From: Alphaproteobacteria bacterium
GTDB lineage: Bacteria; Pseudomonadota; Alphaproteobacteria; Puniceispirillales; Puniceispirillaceae
NCBI GenBank assembly: GCA_011524805.1
Contig: WTJO01000224.1
Location: 1 to 8,920 of the forward strand
DNA length: 8,920 nt
Direction: 5' to 3'
In this document: in pieces, positions 1 through 6,752 of the stretch
How the letters are laid out: each line of letters begins with the position of its first letter
How positions within the stretch are numbered: position 1 is the first letter of the stretch
Program-made: the position numbers and the translations under genes
The notes under the pieces: generated by a model
What the model was told of the DNA's origin: nothing
Databases searched by the model: none
Seen by the model: the letters and a program-made list of their open reading frames with translations, nothing else

Positions 1-624
1 GCCGGATGGGTGGCAATGCAGATGGGTTTACCAGTCGCGCATTTTATGGTGGCCTCAAACCGCAATGACATTCTGACCCGCTTTTTTGCAACAGGGGCGA
101 TGTCACGCGCAGATGTAACGCCCTCTTACAGCCCGTCTATGGATATTCAGGTTTCATCCAATTTCGAGCGGCTGCTATTTGAATTGTCAGGCAGAGATGG
201 TGAAGCGGTAGCAGAAATGATGCAGGCTTTCCAGACAGATGGCAGATATGATGTACCGCATAGCTGGCTTGAGGCAGCGCGCGCCCAGTTTTCAGGCTTT
301 TGTCTTGATGATCAGGGCACACTTGAGCAGATCAGGATATGCCATGAACGCTATGGTAAAATCATTGACCCGCATAGTGCTGTCGGGCTGGCAGGTGCGA
401 TCCATATGCGTGAAAGCCAGATGATTCCGGCAGATATGCCTGTTATCTCGCTTGCCTGTGCGCATCCGGCCAAATTCCCAGATGCGGTAGAACAGGCAAT
501 TGGCAGCCGGCCGGCACTGCCAGCCCATTTATCTGATCTGATGGAACGCGAAGAGCGCATATATCATGCAGAAAACAGCCTTGCAGATATTCAGCAGATG
601 GTCACAACAAACAGGCGTAGCTAG
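1..624 (+). CDS. thrC: Threonine synthase, C-terminal part (5' end outside window)
   Basis: Threonine synthase is a PLP enzyme that turns O-phosphohomoserine into threonine and phosphate, the last step of threonine synthesis. The frame is open from base 1 (AGWVAMQMGLPV...) to a TAG at 622-624, giving 207 residues. Full-length proteins of this family are about 460-470 residues, so a little under half is present and the PLP-binding lysine lies outside the window. Recognition rests on family blocks: ASNRNDILTRFFATG near the start of the visible part, then SPSMDIQVSSNFERLLFEL, and near the C-terminus the stretch DPHSAVGLAGA and the ISLACAHPAKFPDAV block. A GTG at position 10 could be mistaken for a start, but the homology continues upstream of it. 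The stop codon abuts the ATG of the M16 peptidase gene, so the two are almost certainly co-transcribed. This gene order is common in alphaproteobacteria. No frameshift or lost block is visible. Confidence 0.95.
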   Translation, partial: AGWVAMQMGLPVAHFMVASNRNDILTRFFATGAMSRADVTPSYSPSMDIQVSSNFERLLFELSGRDGEAVAEMMQAFQTDGRYDVPHSWLEAARAQFSGFCLDDQGTLEQIRICHERYGKIIDPHSAVGLAGAIHMRESQMIPADMPVISLACAHPAKFPDAVEQAIGSRPALPAHLSDLMEREERIYHAENSLADIQQMVTTNRRS

Positions 625-1887
625 ATGGATATAAGAACCCAGACACTTGCAAACGGGCTGGAGGTAGCCACTATTTCCATGCCATTCGCCCATAGTATTT
701 CACTTGGGATATGGGTGAAAGCAGGTGCACGCGATGAGCTTGAGGATGAAACAGGTATCGCGCATTTTCTGGAACATATGGCATTTAAGGGCACTTCGGA
801 TCGCACTGCCGCACAGATAGCCAGTGACATTGAAAATGTCGGCGGGTTCATGAATGCCTATACCAGCCGTGAAGAGACAGCCTATTTTATCCGGTTGCTT
901 CCAGATGAGGTGGCATTAGGGGTTGATCTGTTATGTGATATTTTGACTGATAGCCAGTTGCCAGCCCATGAAATTGAACGCGAACGTGGCGTGATTATTC
1001 AGGAAATCGGCCAATCAGCAGATACGCCTGATGATGTGGTGTTTGAGCAGTTTAATGCTGCTAGCTATGGCCGCCATACGCTAGGCAATTCAATATTGGG
1101 CACGACCCAGTCTGTCTCTGGATTTTCACGTGATGATCTGGGCACGTTTATGGACAGATATTACGGTGCTGGCCAGATGATGTTCTGTGCCGCAGGGAAT
1201 CTGTCTCATGACAGGCTTGTTGACATGGTTGCCGAACGGCTAGGCACGTTAAAAGATGCCACCCATCCCGACAGGCAGGCGCCTGTATGGCAGGCTGGTG
1301 AGCAGATAGATGGCCGTCCTCTGGAGCAATGTCATATCGTATTTGGCCTGTCTGCGCCAAAAGCATCATCTGCCGAGAGGTACGCATTGTTTCTACTGTC
1401 CAATATTTATGGTGGGGGCATGTCGTCACGTCTGTTCCAGCAGGTACGCGAAGAGCGCGGATTATGCTATTCGATTTTTTCCTTCTCCCAGTTGCTATCA
1501 GATAATGGCGTGTTCGGCGTATATGCAGGCACCTCGGAAAACCAGCTTGATGAGATGCTGACAGTGTCGACCGCTGCGCTTGCCGACTGCACATATTCGA
1601 TAACCGATGAAGAGCTGGCACGCGCCAAACAGCAGCTAAAGGCGGCCAGTCTGATGCGCAGAGATTCAGTAGGCGGCATGATGGAAAGTACAGCCCGTCA
1701 GCTTATCCTGTTTGGCGAGGTGCTGGATAGAGACAAGCTGATTGCCGATATTGACAATGTGACAAAACAGCAGGTGATGGACGCTGCTGCAAATCTGTTA
1801 TCAGGCTCACAGCCCAGCGTTGCCCTTACAGGCCCGCATAGCAGCTTTCAGGGGCATGGTTGGCTTGCAGACAGGCTGTCGGCCTGA
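625..1887 (+). CDS. M16 family zinc peptidase (mitochondrial processing peptidase-like)
   Basis: This is a 420-residue M16B metallopeptidase, the usual length for the bacterial relatives of the beta subunit of mitochondrial processing peptidase. The inverted zinc motif HxxEH is at residues 47-51 (HFLEH), with E50 as the general base and H47 and H51 as zinc ligands. The third ligand is probably E127 in VIIQEIGQ, at the expected 75-residue spacing, so the catalytic set looks intact. The IENVGGFMNAYTSREETAYF block at about 69-88 is typical. The C-terminal M16 domain carries the GGGMSSRLFQQVREERGLCY signature at about residues 264-283. There is no signal peptide, so a cytoplasmic protein is expected; its natural substrates are not known from sequence. 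The ATG follows the thrC stop with no gap, and AGG at 613-615 inside thrC is the likely ribosome site. This points to translational coupling with thrC, although a functional link to threonine synthesis is not established. Confidence 0.93.
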   Translation: MDIRTQTLANGLEVATISMPFAHSISLGIWVKAGARDELEDETGIAHFLEHMAFKGTSDRTAAQIASDIENVGGFMNAYTSREETAYFIRLLPDEVALGVDLLCDILTDSQLPAHEIERERGVIIQEIGQSADTPDDVVFEQFNAASYGRHTLGNSILGTTQSVSGFSRDDLGTFMDRYYGAGQMMFCAAGNLSHDRLVDMVAERLGTLKDATHPDRQAPVWQAGEQIDGRPLEQCHIVFGLSAPKASSAERYALFLLSNIYGGGMSSRLFQQVREERGLCYSIFSFSQLLSDNGVFGVYAGTSENQLDEMLTVSTAALADCTYSITDEELARAKQQLKAASLMRRDSVGGMMESTARQLILFGEVLDRDKLIADIDNVTKQQVMDAAANLLSGSQPSVALTGPHSSFQGHGWLADRLSA

Positions 1888-1932
1888 ATATTTCGCGCAT
1901 TTTTTTGGGCGTATATTTCGGGGGGCATATTT
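1888..1932. repeat. AT-rich convergent gap with three ATATTTC copies
   Basis: The 45 bases between the stops of the M16 gene and yqgE contain ATATTTCG at 1888-1895 and 1913-1920, and ATATTTC at 1927-1933, the last reaching into the yqgE stop codon. A run of seven T lies at 1900-1906. The second and third copies form a unit, TTTCGGGGGGCATATTTC, that resembles one upstream of ispH. There is no GC-rich stem directly before the T run, so I do not call a terminator. The function is unknown. Confidence 0.45.
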
Positions 1933-2529
1933 CTAGGCAGTGCCACTTTGTGATGATAGCGAGCCTGCGTTAATGCCAAGCTGGCTGAAACAGCTATCCC
2001 ATACCAGCTCATTCTTGGTTGCAAACATCGTTGCAGGCGACGCGTTGAGATGAAACCACATATTCATTTTAAGCTCATCTTCTAGCTGTCCGGCAGACCA
2101 GCCGGCATATCCCAGCATAATTTTGAACATACGCGGGCCAAGCCCTCTGCTGATTTCAGTGATCATATCAATATGTACAGACAGGCTAATATCTTCTGTT
2201 ACTGTCACCGAATCGGGCATCATATGATCTGATGTATGTAATATATAGCCACGTTGCGGCTCAACAGGCCCTCCGACATAGACAGGATCATCAAGGGTAA
2301 AGCGTGGGCTGTCGATTTTCAGCTGCTCCATCACCTGATCAAGTGAAATTTCCAGATGTGGCTGGTTGATGATAAGCCCCATAGATGATTCACTATCATG
2401 CTTGCAGACAAAAATTGCCTTTTGTTTGAAGCGCTCATCTGTCATTTGCGGGGTTGCCACGAGAAGCTGGCCTTCCAGCGAATGCGATAATTCTATATGT
2501 TCAGCGCGTTTATCGTCCATAGATGTCAT
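1933..2529 (-). CDS. yqgE: YqgE/AlgH family protein (UPF0301, DUF179)
   Basis: This 198-residue protein belongs to the widespread YqgE/AlgH family, whose biochemical role is not settled; the AlgH name comes from a link to alginate regulation in Pseudomonas. Family blocks are seen in order: LEGQLLVATPQMTDERF at about 18-34, the IFVCKHDSESSMGLIINQP block at about 39-57, VYVGGPVEPQRGYILHT in the middle, and MLGYAGWSAGQLEDEL followed by a Trp-containing NMWFHL segment towards the C-terminus. It has no signal peptide or membrane segment and is probably cytoplasmic. The ATG at 2527-2529 lacks a strong Shine-Dalgarno sequence; a second ATG three codons later (2518-2520) is no better placed, so the true start could be either. 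The gene stands alone on the minus strand, convergent to the M16 gene and divergent from the thiol reductase gene. The extra 10-15 N-terminal residues before the conserved region are a mild lineage difference. Confidence 0.93.
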   Translation of the reverse strand: MTSMDDKRAEHIELSHSLEGQLLVATPQMTDERFKQKAIFVCKHDSESSMGLIINQPHLEISLDQVMEQLKIDSPRFTLDDPVYVGGPVEPQRGYILHTSDHMMPDSVTVTEDISLSVHIDMITEISRGLGPRMFKIMLGYAGWSAGQLEDELKMNMWFHLNASPATMFATKNELVWDSCFSQLGINAGSLSSQSGTA

Positions 2530-2597
2530 AACGTCAGCTTATCGTTAAAATAAAGTAGATGTAAACCTGATCTATAGGTCATTTCATCTCAATAGGG

Positions 2598-2603
2598 TAT
2601 AAT
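2598..2603 (+). promoter_or_regulatory. Candidate -10 element for the dsbD-like gene
   Basis: A perfect TATAAT lies in the divergent gap, about 55 bases before the preferred ATG at 2660. No good -35 hexamer lies 16-18 bases upstream (the sequence there is near TAGGTC), and there is no TGn extension. It is a candidate only. Transcription would start near 2610. Confidence 0.35.
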
Positions 2604-2659
2604 GCTGACCAGAATATCTCATGCGATAGACGCAAAATGTGAAGATAATAAGGCAGGAT

Positions 2660-4792
2660 ATGCTGTTAGCACCAACAAAATACAGGCCTGACATGCGCCC
2701 TTGTATGTTCTGCATGCGCGCAAGACAACTGTTTATCGCGGTAATGGTAATGCTGGCCAGCCTGATATTCTGGGTTCAGCCGCTTTTGGCGCAATTATCT
2801 GCCGGCCTTCAAAATGATGCGCCGCCTGTTCGGCTGTCGCTAATCTCGGCCATTTCGGCCACAGGCACATATAACACGATTCCGCTTGGCCTGAAGGCTG
2901 AGCTTGATGACGGCTGGAAGATTTACTGGCGCTCGCCGGGCGATGCCGGCCTGCCACCAGTGATCAGCTTTGATGATAGCCAGTACGCCAAGGCTGACTT
3001 GCAATTTCCTGTGCCAAAGCGGTTTTCCCTATTTGGCATTGACAGTTTTGGATATGCAGATGAGGTAATATTCCCGCTTACCCTGTCTGGCCATCCGGCT
3101 GATACGCCGCTTGATATTAAGGGCACGGCCGAAGGCCTGGTCTGTTCCGATATTTGTATTCCCTTCTCACAGCCTGTCGAGATATTTCTTCCTGCCGGCG
3201 ATGCCGTACCAACCATCTATGCACAGCCACTTGCGATTGCCGCTAGCTTTGTGCCCAGACGTCAGACAGACACGCTGTCCCTTGTTTGGCGGCAATCAGC
3301 ACAGGAGGGGGAGCCGCCACAAATCGCACTTGATGCGGCTGTTCTTGGCGCTTCCATAGAGGGCAGGGTAGAGGATATTTTTGTTGAAACAGAGCTATCA
3401 GGGGTCAGTTTTGCTGCACCTGTTCTGAGTGGGGATAGCTATTATATGGCGGTTTCTGGCCTAGAGCGTGTGTCGGACGCAACGCCGCTTACGCTTACAG
3501 TGGTTACAGATACAGGCTTTGCCGAATTTGGTGCAGAGATTCTGCCAACATCATCTGCTACGCCTCAGCCATACGAGGCTGGCCTGTCATTGCCGGTGAT
3601 GCTGGTAATCAGCTTTCTTGGCGGGCTTATCCTGAATTTCATGCCATGTGTCCTGCCTGTATTGCTGTTGAAACTGAACAGTATTATTTCTGTGCAGACA
3701 GAACGAGCAGGCTATATCAGAATAAGGCTGTTGACAGGGGCGGCAGGTATTCTGGCCAGTTTCTTCCTGCTTGGCGCCGGATTTGCCCTGCTGTCAATTT
3801 CAGGCCGTCAGCTCGGCTGGGGCATACAGTTCCAGAATCCTGTCTTTTTGAGTGTTATGGCTGTTGTGATGACACTATTTGCCCTCAGCCTGTTTGACAG
3901 AATTATCCTGCCTGTTCCGGGTTTTGCAACCAGACGCATATCTGGTCAGTCGCCGCTCATACAGGATTTTCTCTCAGGATTTCTGGCTACATTTCTGGCA
4001 ACACCATGTTCTGCACCTCTGGTGGGTACGGCCATCAGCTTTGCCTTTACCTCACCGCCACCTATTCTGCTTGGTATGGTGATGATGATGGGGGTTGGGC
4101 TGGCCAGCCCGTGGCTGCTAGGTGCGGCATTCCCGAAGGTTGTCAGCCTATTACCACGCCCTGGCGGCTGGATGAACAGCCTCAAACTGCTGATGGGGCT
4201 TGGGCTGTCTGGTACGGTCATCTGGCTGGTCTGGCTGATATCTCTGCAAACAGGCAGTCTTGTAACGCTGGTAATGTCTGCGATGCTGTTCGGGCTGTCT
4301 GCCTGTCTGTATTTCCGACAGCATATATCTGCTGTGCTATACAGCCCGCTTGCTGCCTGTTTTGTGATTGCTACTATTGCTGTGCCAATTGTGATCACAC
4401 CTGACCCCGCAGGCCGACAGATAGGCGCAATAGCAGATACTGCCTATAGCCCCTTTACCGAAGCAAGGCTGGCACAGGCGCTGGCATCGGAAAAGGCGGT
4501 ATTTGTTGATGTGACGGCCGAATGGTGTATTACCTGCAAGGTGAATAAAAAGCTGGTGCTGGAGTCAGAACAGATAGTTGAGGCGTTTACGCGCTTTGAG
4601 CTAGAGCTGATCCGTGCTGACTGGACAGAGGCCAACCCTGAAATAGCTGATTTTCTGGCGCGCTATAACCGCTTTGGAATACCGTTTAATATTCTGTTTG
4701 CGCCGGATGGCAAAGACTATATTATCCTGCCAGAGATTCTGACGGCAGATAGTCTGTCCGAAGCACTGGACAGGCTGGCAAATCCGATCTAA
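2660..4792 (+). CDS. DsbD/ScsB-type transmembrane thiol:disulfide reductase
   Basis: This inner-membrane protein is predicted to pass electrons from cytoplasmic thioredoxin to periplasmic partners through three pairs of cysteines. From the ATG at 2660 it has 710 residues. A signal peptide ends near LLAQ (about residue 44). The periplasmic N-terminal domain has a Cys pair in VCSDIC (162 and 166). A CcdA/DsbD-like core of about eight membrane helices (roughly 310-580) holds paired cysteines in FMPCVLP (330) and ATPCSAP (450). A C-terminal thioredoxin-like domain carries WCITCK (623 and 626). All six redox cysteines are present. The CxxxC N-domain and overall form fit the ScsB branch better than classical DsbD. 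The start is uncertain: the frame is open from a GTG at 2639, but the ATG at 2660 has the best ribosome site (AAGG at 2650-2653, 6-base spacer). An ATG at 2693 has a weaker AGG, and one at 2714 would give the most typical 26-residue signal peptide. The peroxiredoxin gene follows after 50 bases. Confidence 0.9.
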   Translation: MLLAPTKYRPDMRPCMFCMRARQLFIAVMVMLASLIFWVQPLLAQLSAGLQNDAPPVRLSLISAISATGTYNTIPLGLKAELDDGWKIYWRSPGDAGLPPVISFDDSQYAKADLQFPVPKRFSLFGIDSFGYADEVIFPLTLSGHPADTPLDIKGTAEGLVCSDICIPFSQPVEIFLPAGDAVPTIYAQPLAIAASFVPRRQTDTLSLVWRQSAQEGEPPQIALDAAVLGASIEGRVEDIFVETELSGVSFAAPVLSGDSYYMAVSGLERVSDATPLTLTVVTDTGFAEFGAEILPTSSATPQPYEAGLSLPVMLVISFLGGLILNFMPCVLPVLLLKLNSIISVQTERAGYIRIRLLTGAAGILASFFLLGAGFALLSISGRQLGWGIQFQNPVFLSVMAVVMTLFALSLFDRIILPVPGFATRRISGQSPLIQDFLSGFLATFLATPCSAPLVGTAISFAFTSPPPILLGMVMMMGVGLASPWLLGAAFPKVVSLLPRPGGWMNSLKLLMGLGLSGTVIWLVWLISLQTGSLVTLVMSAMLFGLSACLYFRQHISAVLYSPLAACFVIATIAVPIVITPDPAGRQIGAIADTAYSPFTEARLAQALASEKAVFVDVTAEWCITCKVNKKLVLESEQIVEAFTRFELELIRADWTEANPEIADFLARYNRFGIPFNILFAPDGKDYIILPEILTADSLSEALDRLANPI

Positions 4793-4828
4793 TTCGGTAC
4801 AGGGCTACTGGCTCTCCCACTTTTACAT

Positions 4829-4834
4829 AAAGGA
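4829..4834 (+). promoter_or_regulatory. Ribosome binding site of the peroxiredoxin gene
   Basis: AAAGGA (4829-4834) lies 8 bases before the ATG at 4843. It is the clearest Shine-Dalgarno sequence on the plus strand here and supports that start. The 50-base gap after the upstream gene contains no terminator, so read-through transcription is likely. Confidence 0.6.
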
Positions 4835-4842
4835 ATATTATC

Positions 4843-5322
4843 ATGACATTGACCGCTGGCACCACCATACCTGACGTGACTGTGCATATTAAAACAGAAG
4901 AGGGTATTGAGGCTATCCAGACAGCTGATTATTTTGCCAATGCCAGAGTTGTGATGTTTGTTGTACCAGGCGCATTTACGCCTACCTGTTCGGCGCGCCA
5001 TCTACCAGGCTTTATTGAGCATGCTGACAAGCTTAAAGCAGCAGGCGTTGATAAAATTGCCTGCCTGGCCGTGAATGATGCGCATGCGATGAAGGCATGG
5101 GGAGATGCATCAGGCGCAACAGGGAAAATTGACATGATTGCAGACAGCACAGCCCTTTTTGCAGAGGCGCTTGGTATTGCAGTAAATATGGGGCCTGTCA
5201 TGGGCTATCGTGCTGGCAGATGCGCTGTTATTGCTGATAATGGCGTGATTACAAAATCATTCAGAGAAGAGCCGGGCGCATTTGAAGTATCAAGTGCAGA
5301 GCATTTGCTCTCAGAGCTTTAA
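4843..5322 (+). CDS. Peroxiredoxin, type II/Prx5-like
   Basis: This 159-residue thiol peroxidase is predicted to reduce hydrogen peroxide and alkyl hydroperoxides. The peroxidatic cysteine is C49 in the diagnostic block PGAFTPTCSARHLPGF (42-57). C74 in KIACLAVND sits where type II peroxiredoxins carry a second cysteine. R126 in the MGYRAGRCAVI segment is the likely conserved arginine of the active site. The length matches the stand-alone type II/Prx5 class; no glutaredoxin domain is fused. Enzymes of this class usually take electrons from glutaredoxin/glutathione or thioredoxin, but the sequence does not say which applies here. There is no signal peptide, so it is cytoplasmic and not a direct periplasmic client of the upstream DsbD-like protein, though both act in thiol redox control and may share a transcript. 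The TAA overlaps the rnhA stop codon on the other strand by four bases. Confidence 0.95.
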   Translation: MTLTAGTTIPDVTVHIKTEEGIEAIQTADYFANARVVMFVVPGAFTPTCSARHLPGFIEHADKLKAAGVDKIACLAVNDAHAMKAWGDASGATGKIDMIADSTALFAEALGIAVNMGPVMGYRAGRCAVIADNGVITKSFREEPGAFEVSSAEHLLSEL

Positions 5323-5786
5323 TCTGCCTGCACAAGGCCGGACTGGCGGCGGCCGGCTTCCTGGCTGGCTAGCTGGTCACATCGCTCATTTTCAGTATGT
5401 CCTGCATGGCCTTTTACCCATTGCCAGTCTGCCTGATGCGGTGCAATCGCGGCATCCAGACGTTGCCATAACTCGACATTTTTAACCGGCTTTTTGGCAG
5501 CTGTTTTCCAGCCATTGCGCTTCCAGCCAGCAAGCCATTTCTGGATACCATCCATCACATAGCGGCTATCTGTTACAATCAGCAGATTGGAGGGGCGCTT
5601 CAGCGCTTCAAGCCCCGAAATAACTGCCAGTAATTCCATCTGGTTGTTGGTGGTTTCATCCTGACCGCCAACCAGCTCTTTTTCATGCTCGCCATATTGC
5701 AGGATTGCCGCCCAGCCGCCCGGCCCGGGATTGCCAAGACAGGCACCATCTGTAAATAGTTTTAGCTGTGGTGACTGGCTAGCCAT
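5319..5786 (-). CDS. rnhA: Ribonuclease HI
   Basis: Ribonuclease HI cuts the RNA strand of RNA:DNA hybrids, removing R-loops and primer remnants. The 155 residues match the usual bacterial length. All catalytic residues are visible: D13 (FTDGACLGNPGPGG), E51 (NNQMELLAV), D73 (VTDSRYV), the H127 loop (WVKGHAGH) and D137 (ERCDQLA). These sit exactly three residues later than E. coli D10, E48, D70, H124 and D134. The handle region with Trp/Lys-rich GWKRNGWKTAAKKPVKN (about 87-103) is also present. It is the last gene of the ispH-thrB-rnhA operon, with only three bases between the thrB stop and this ATG. The ribosome site is weak, so translation is probably coupled to thrB. Its 3' end overlaps the peroxiredoxin stop, and no intrinsic terminator is seen downstream. 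Confidence 0.97.
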   Translation of the reverse strand: MASQSPQLKLFTDGACLGNPGPGGWAAILQYGEHEKELVGGQDETTNNQMELLAVISGLEALKRPSNLLIVTDSRYVMDGIQKWLAGWKRNGWKTAAKKPVKNVELWQRLDAAIAPHQADWQWVKGHAGHTENERCDQLASQEAGRRQSGLVQAD

Positions 5787-5789
5787 AAT

Positions 5790-6752
5790 CTACCAGATTC
5801 CATAGGCTTGCGGGCTTTGTGCCTTCTCATGAATACGTAATTTCTGCCAGTATTCAAGCGGATTAAGCGGCTTTACAAGCGCATCTGCCGGCGTATGTAT
5901 CCAGTCATACAGACGGGTCAGGAAAAACCGCATTGCTGCGCCTGAACATAAAATTGCCAGACTGTCTATTTCATCTGCTTCAAGCGGTCTGCCAGTCTGA
6001 TAGCCTTTGATAAGGGCAGTAGATTTTGTGATATTAAAACTGCCATCTGAATCAAAACACCAGCTATTCAGGCACACCGCCAGATCATAGGCATATAGAT
6101 CATGACAGGCAAAATAGAAATCAATAACCCCTGTCAGCTCATCCCCCACAAACAGCACATTATTGGGAAACAGGTCGGCATGGATTGCCCCTGATGGCAG
6201 GTTGTCTGGCCACTGTGCAACGATTGCAGATAATTTATCAGCGGCAGATGCCAGCAAATTTTCCGGCATGCCCTCAGGGGGTGTATCAATGCTACCTAGC
6301 AGTGCTGTCCAGTCATCAGGGCCAAGACCATTTTTTCTAGTCATCTCGAAATCGGCAGATAGCAGGTGAAATTGTGCCAGTGTCTGGCCAAGCGCAAAAC
6401 ATTGTTTTGGATTTGGAAAGCGTTTTGAGGTGCCATTCAGAAAACTGACCATGGCCGCAGGCCGGCCTGAAAGCTGTTGCAGAATATCACCATCTTTATC
6501 TGTGATTGGCACAGGGCATTGCAGACCGGCCGCCGACAGATGCTGCATCAGCCCGATAAAATAGGGCAGTTCTGCCTCATTTACCCGCTTTTCATACAAG
6601 GTCAGTATATAATTTTCAGCATCTGTACGCAGCAGATAGTTGGAATTTTCAACGCCTTCTGCGATGCCGGCAAAGCTGAGCAATGTGCCTATTTCATATC
6701 GTGCCAGAAACTGATCCAGCGCTGCATCATCTATCTGTGTATAGACAGCCAT
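5790..6752 (-). CDS. thrB: Homoserine kinase, ThrB type II (APH-fold)
   Basis: This enzyme phosphorylates homoserine to O-phosphohomoserine, the substrate of threonine synthase (thrC at the left end of the window). At 320 residues it has the length of the type II homoserine kinases, which have an aminoglycoside-phosphotransferase fold and are unrelated to the GHMP-type ThrB of E. coli. The visible motifs are the N-terminal nucleotide-loop region GIAEGVENSNYLL (29-41), the ILTLYEKR strand (49-56), and the catalytic loop HADLFPNNVLF (191-201) with D193 as catalytic base and N198 as metal ligand. The DFYF motif follows, with D211 as second metal ligand, then DLAVCLNSWCF. The start is firm: the ATG follows the ispH TAG with no gap, and GGAG (reverse of 6761-6764) lies 8 bases upstream inside ispH. 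It is co-transcribed with ispH and rnhA. Confusion with other APH kinases is unlikely given these blocks and the neighbourhood. Confidence 0.95.
   Translation of the reverse strand: MAVYTQIDDAALDQFLARYEIGTLLSFAGIAEGVENSNYLLRTDAENYILTLYEKRVNEAELPYFIGLMQHLSAAGLQCPVPITDKDGDILQQLSGRPAAMVSFLNGTSKRFPNPKQCFALGQTLAQFHLLSADFEMTRKNGLGPDDWTALLGSIDTPPEGMPENLLASAADKLSAIVAQWPDNLPSGAIHADLFPNNVLFVGDELTGVIDFYFACHDLYAYDLAVCLNSWCFDSDGSFNITKSTALIKGYQTGRPLEADEIDSLAILCSGAAMRFFLTRLYDWIHTPADALVKPLNPLEYWQKLRIHEKAQSPQAYGIW

Noticed and set aside
1148..1621. 157-codon minus-strand open frame inside the M16 gene
   Set aside because: Lies entirely antisense to a gene with an intact motif set. The product is rich in Cys, His and Arg with no family resemblance, as expected for a shadow frame.
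1872..1906. Hairpin CAGGC/GCCTG followed by seven T at the end of the M16 gene
   Set aside because: The stem is only five pairs and the T run begins about 13 bases after it, too far for a normal intrinsic terminator.
2530..2638. Possible riboswitch or small RNA in the divergent yqgE/dsbD-like gap
   Set aside because: Apart from a TATAAT, I see no stable stem or known riboswitch core, and the 109 bases are adequately explained by two short leaders.
3946..4404. Long open frames on both strands (150 and 132 codons) inside the DsbD-like gene
   Set aside because: They overlap the conserved membrane core, including the second core cysteine, and their products show no recognisable family. They are shadow frames.
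5334..5359. GC-rich inverted repeat AAGGCCGG...CCGGCTT just after the peroxiredoxin stop
   Set aside because: It has a bulge, an 11-base loop and no T tract on either strand, and it encodes the RnhA C-terminus. Not a credible terminator.
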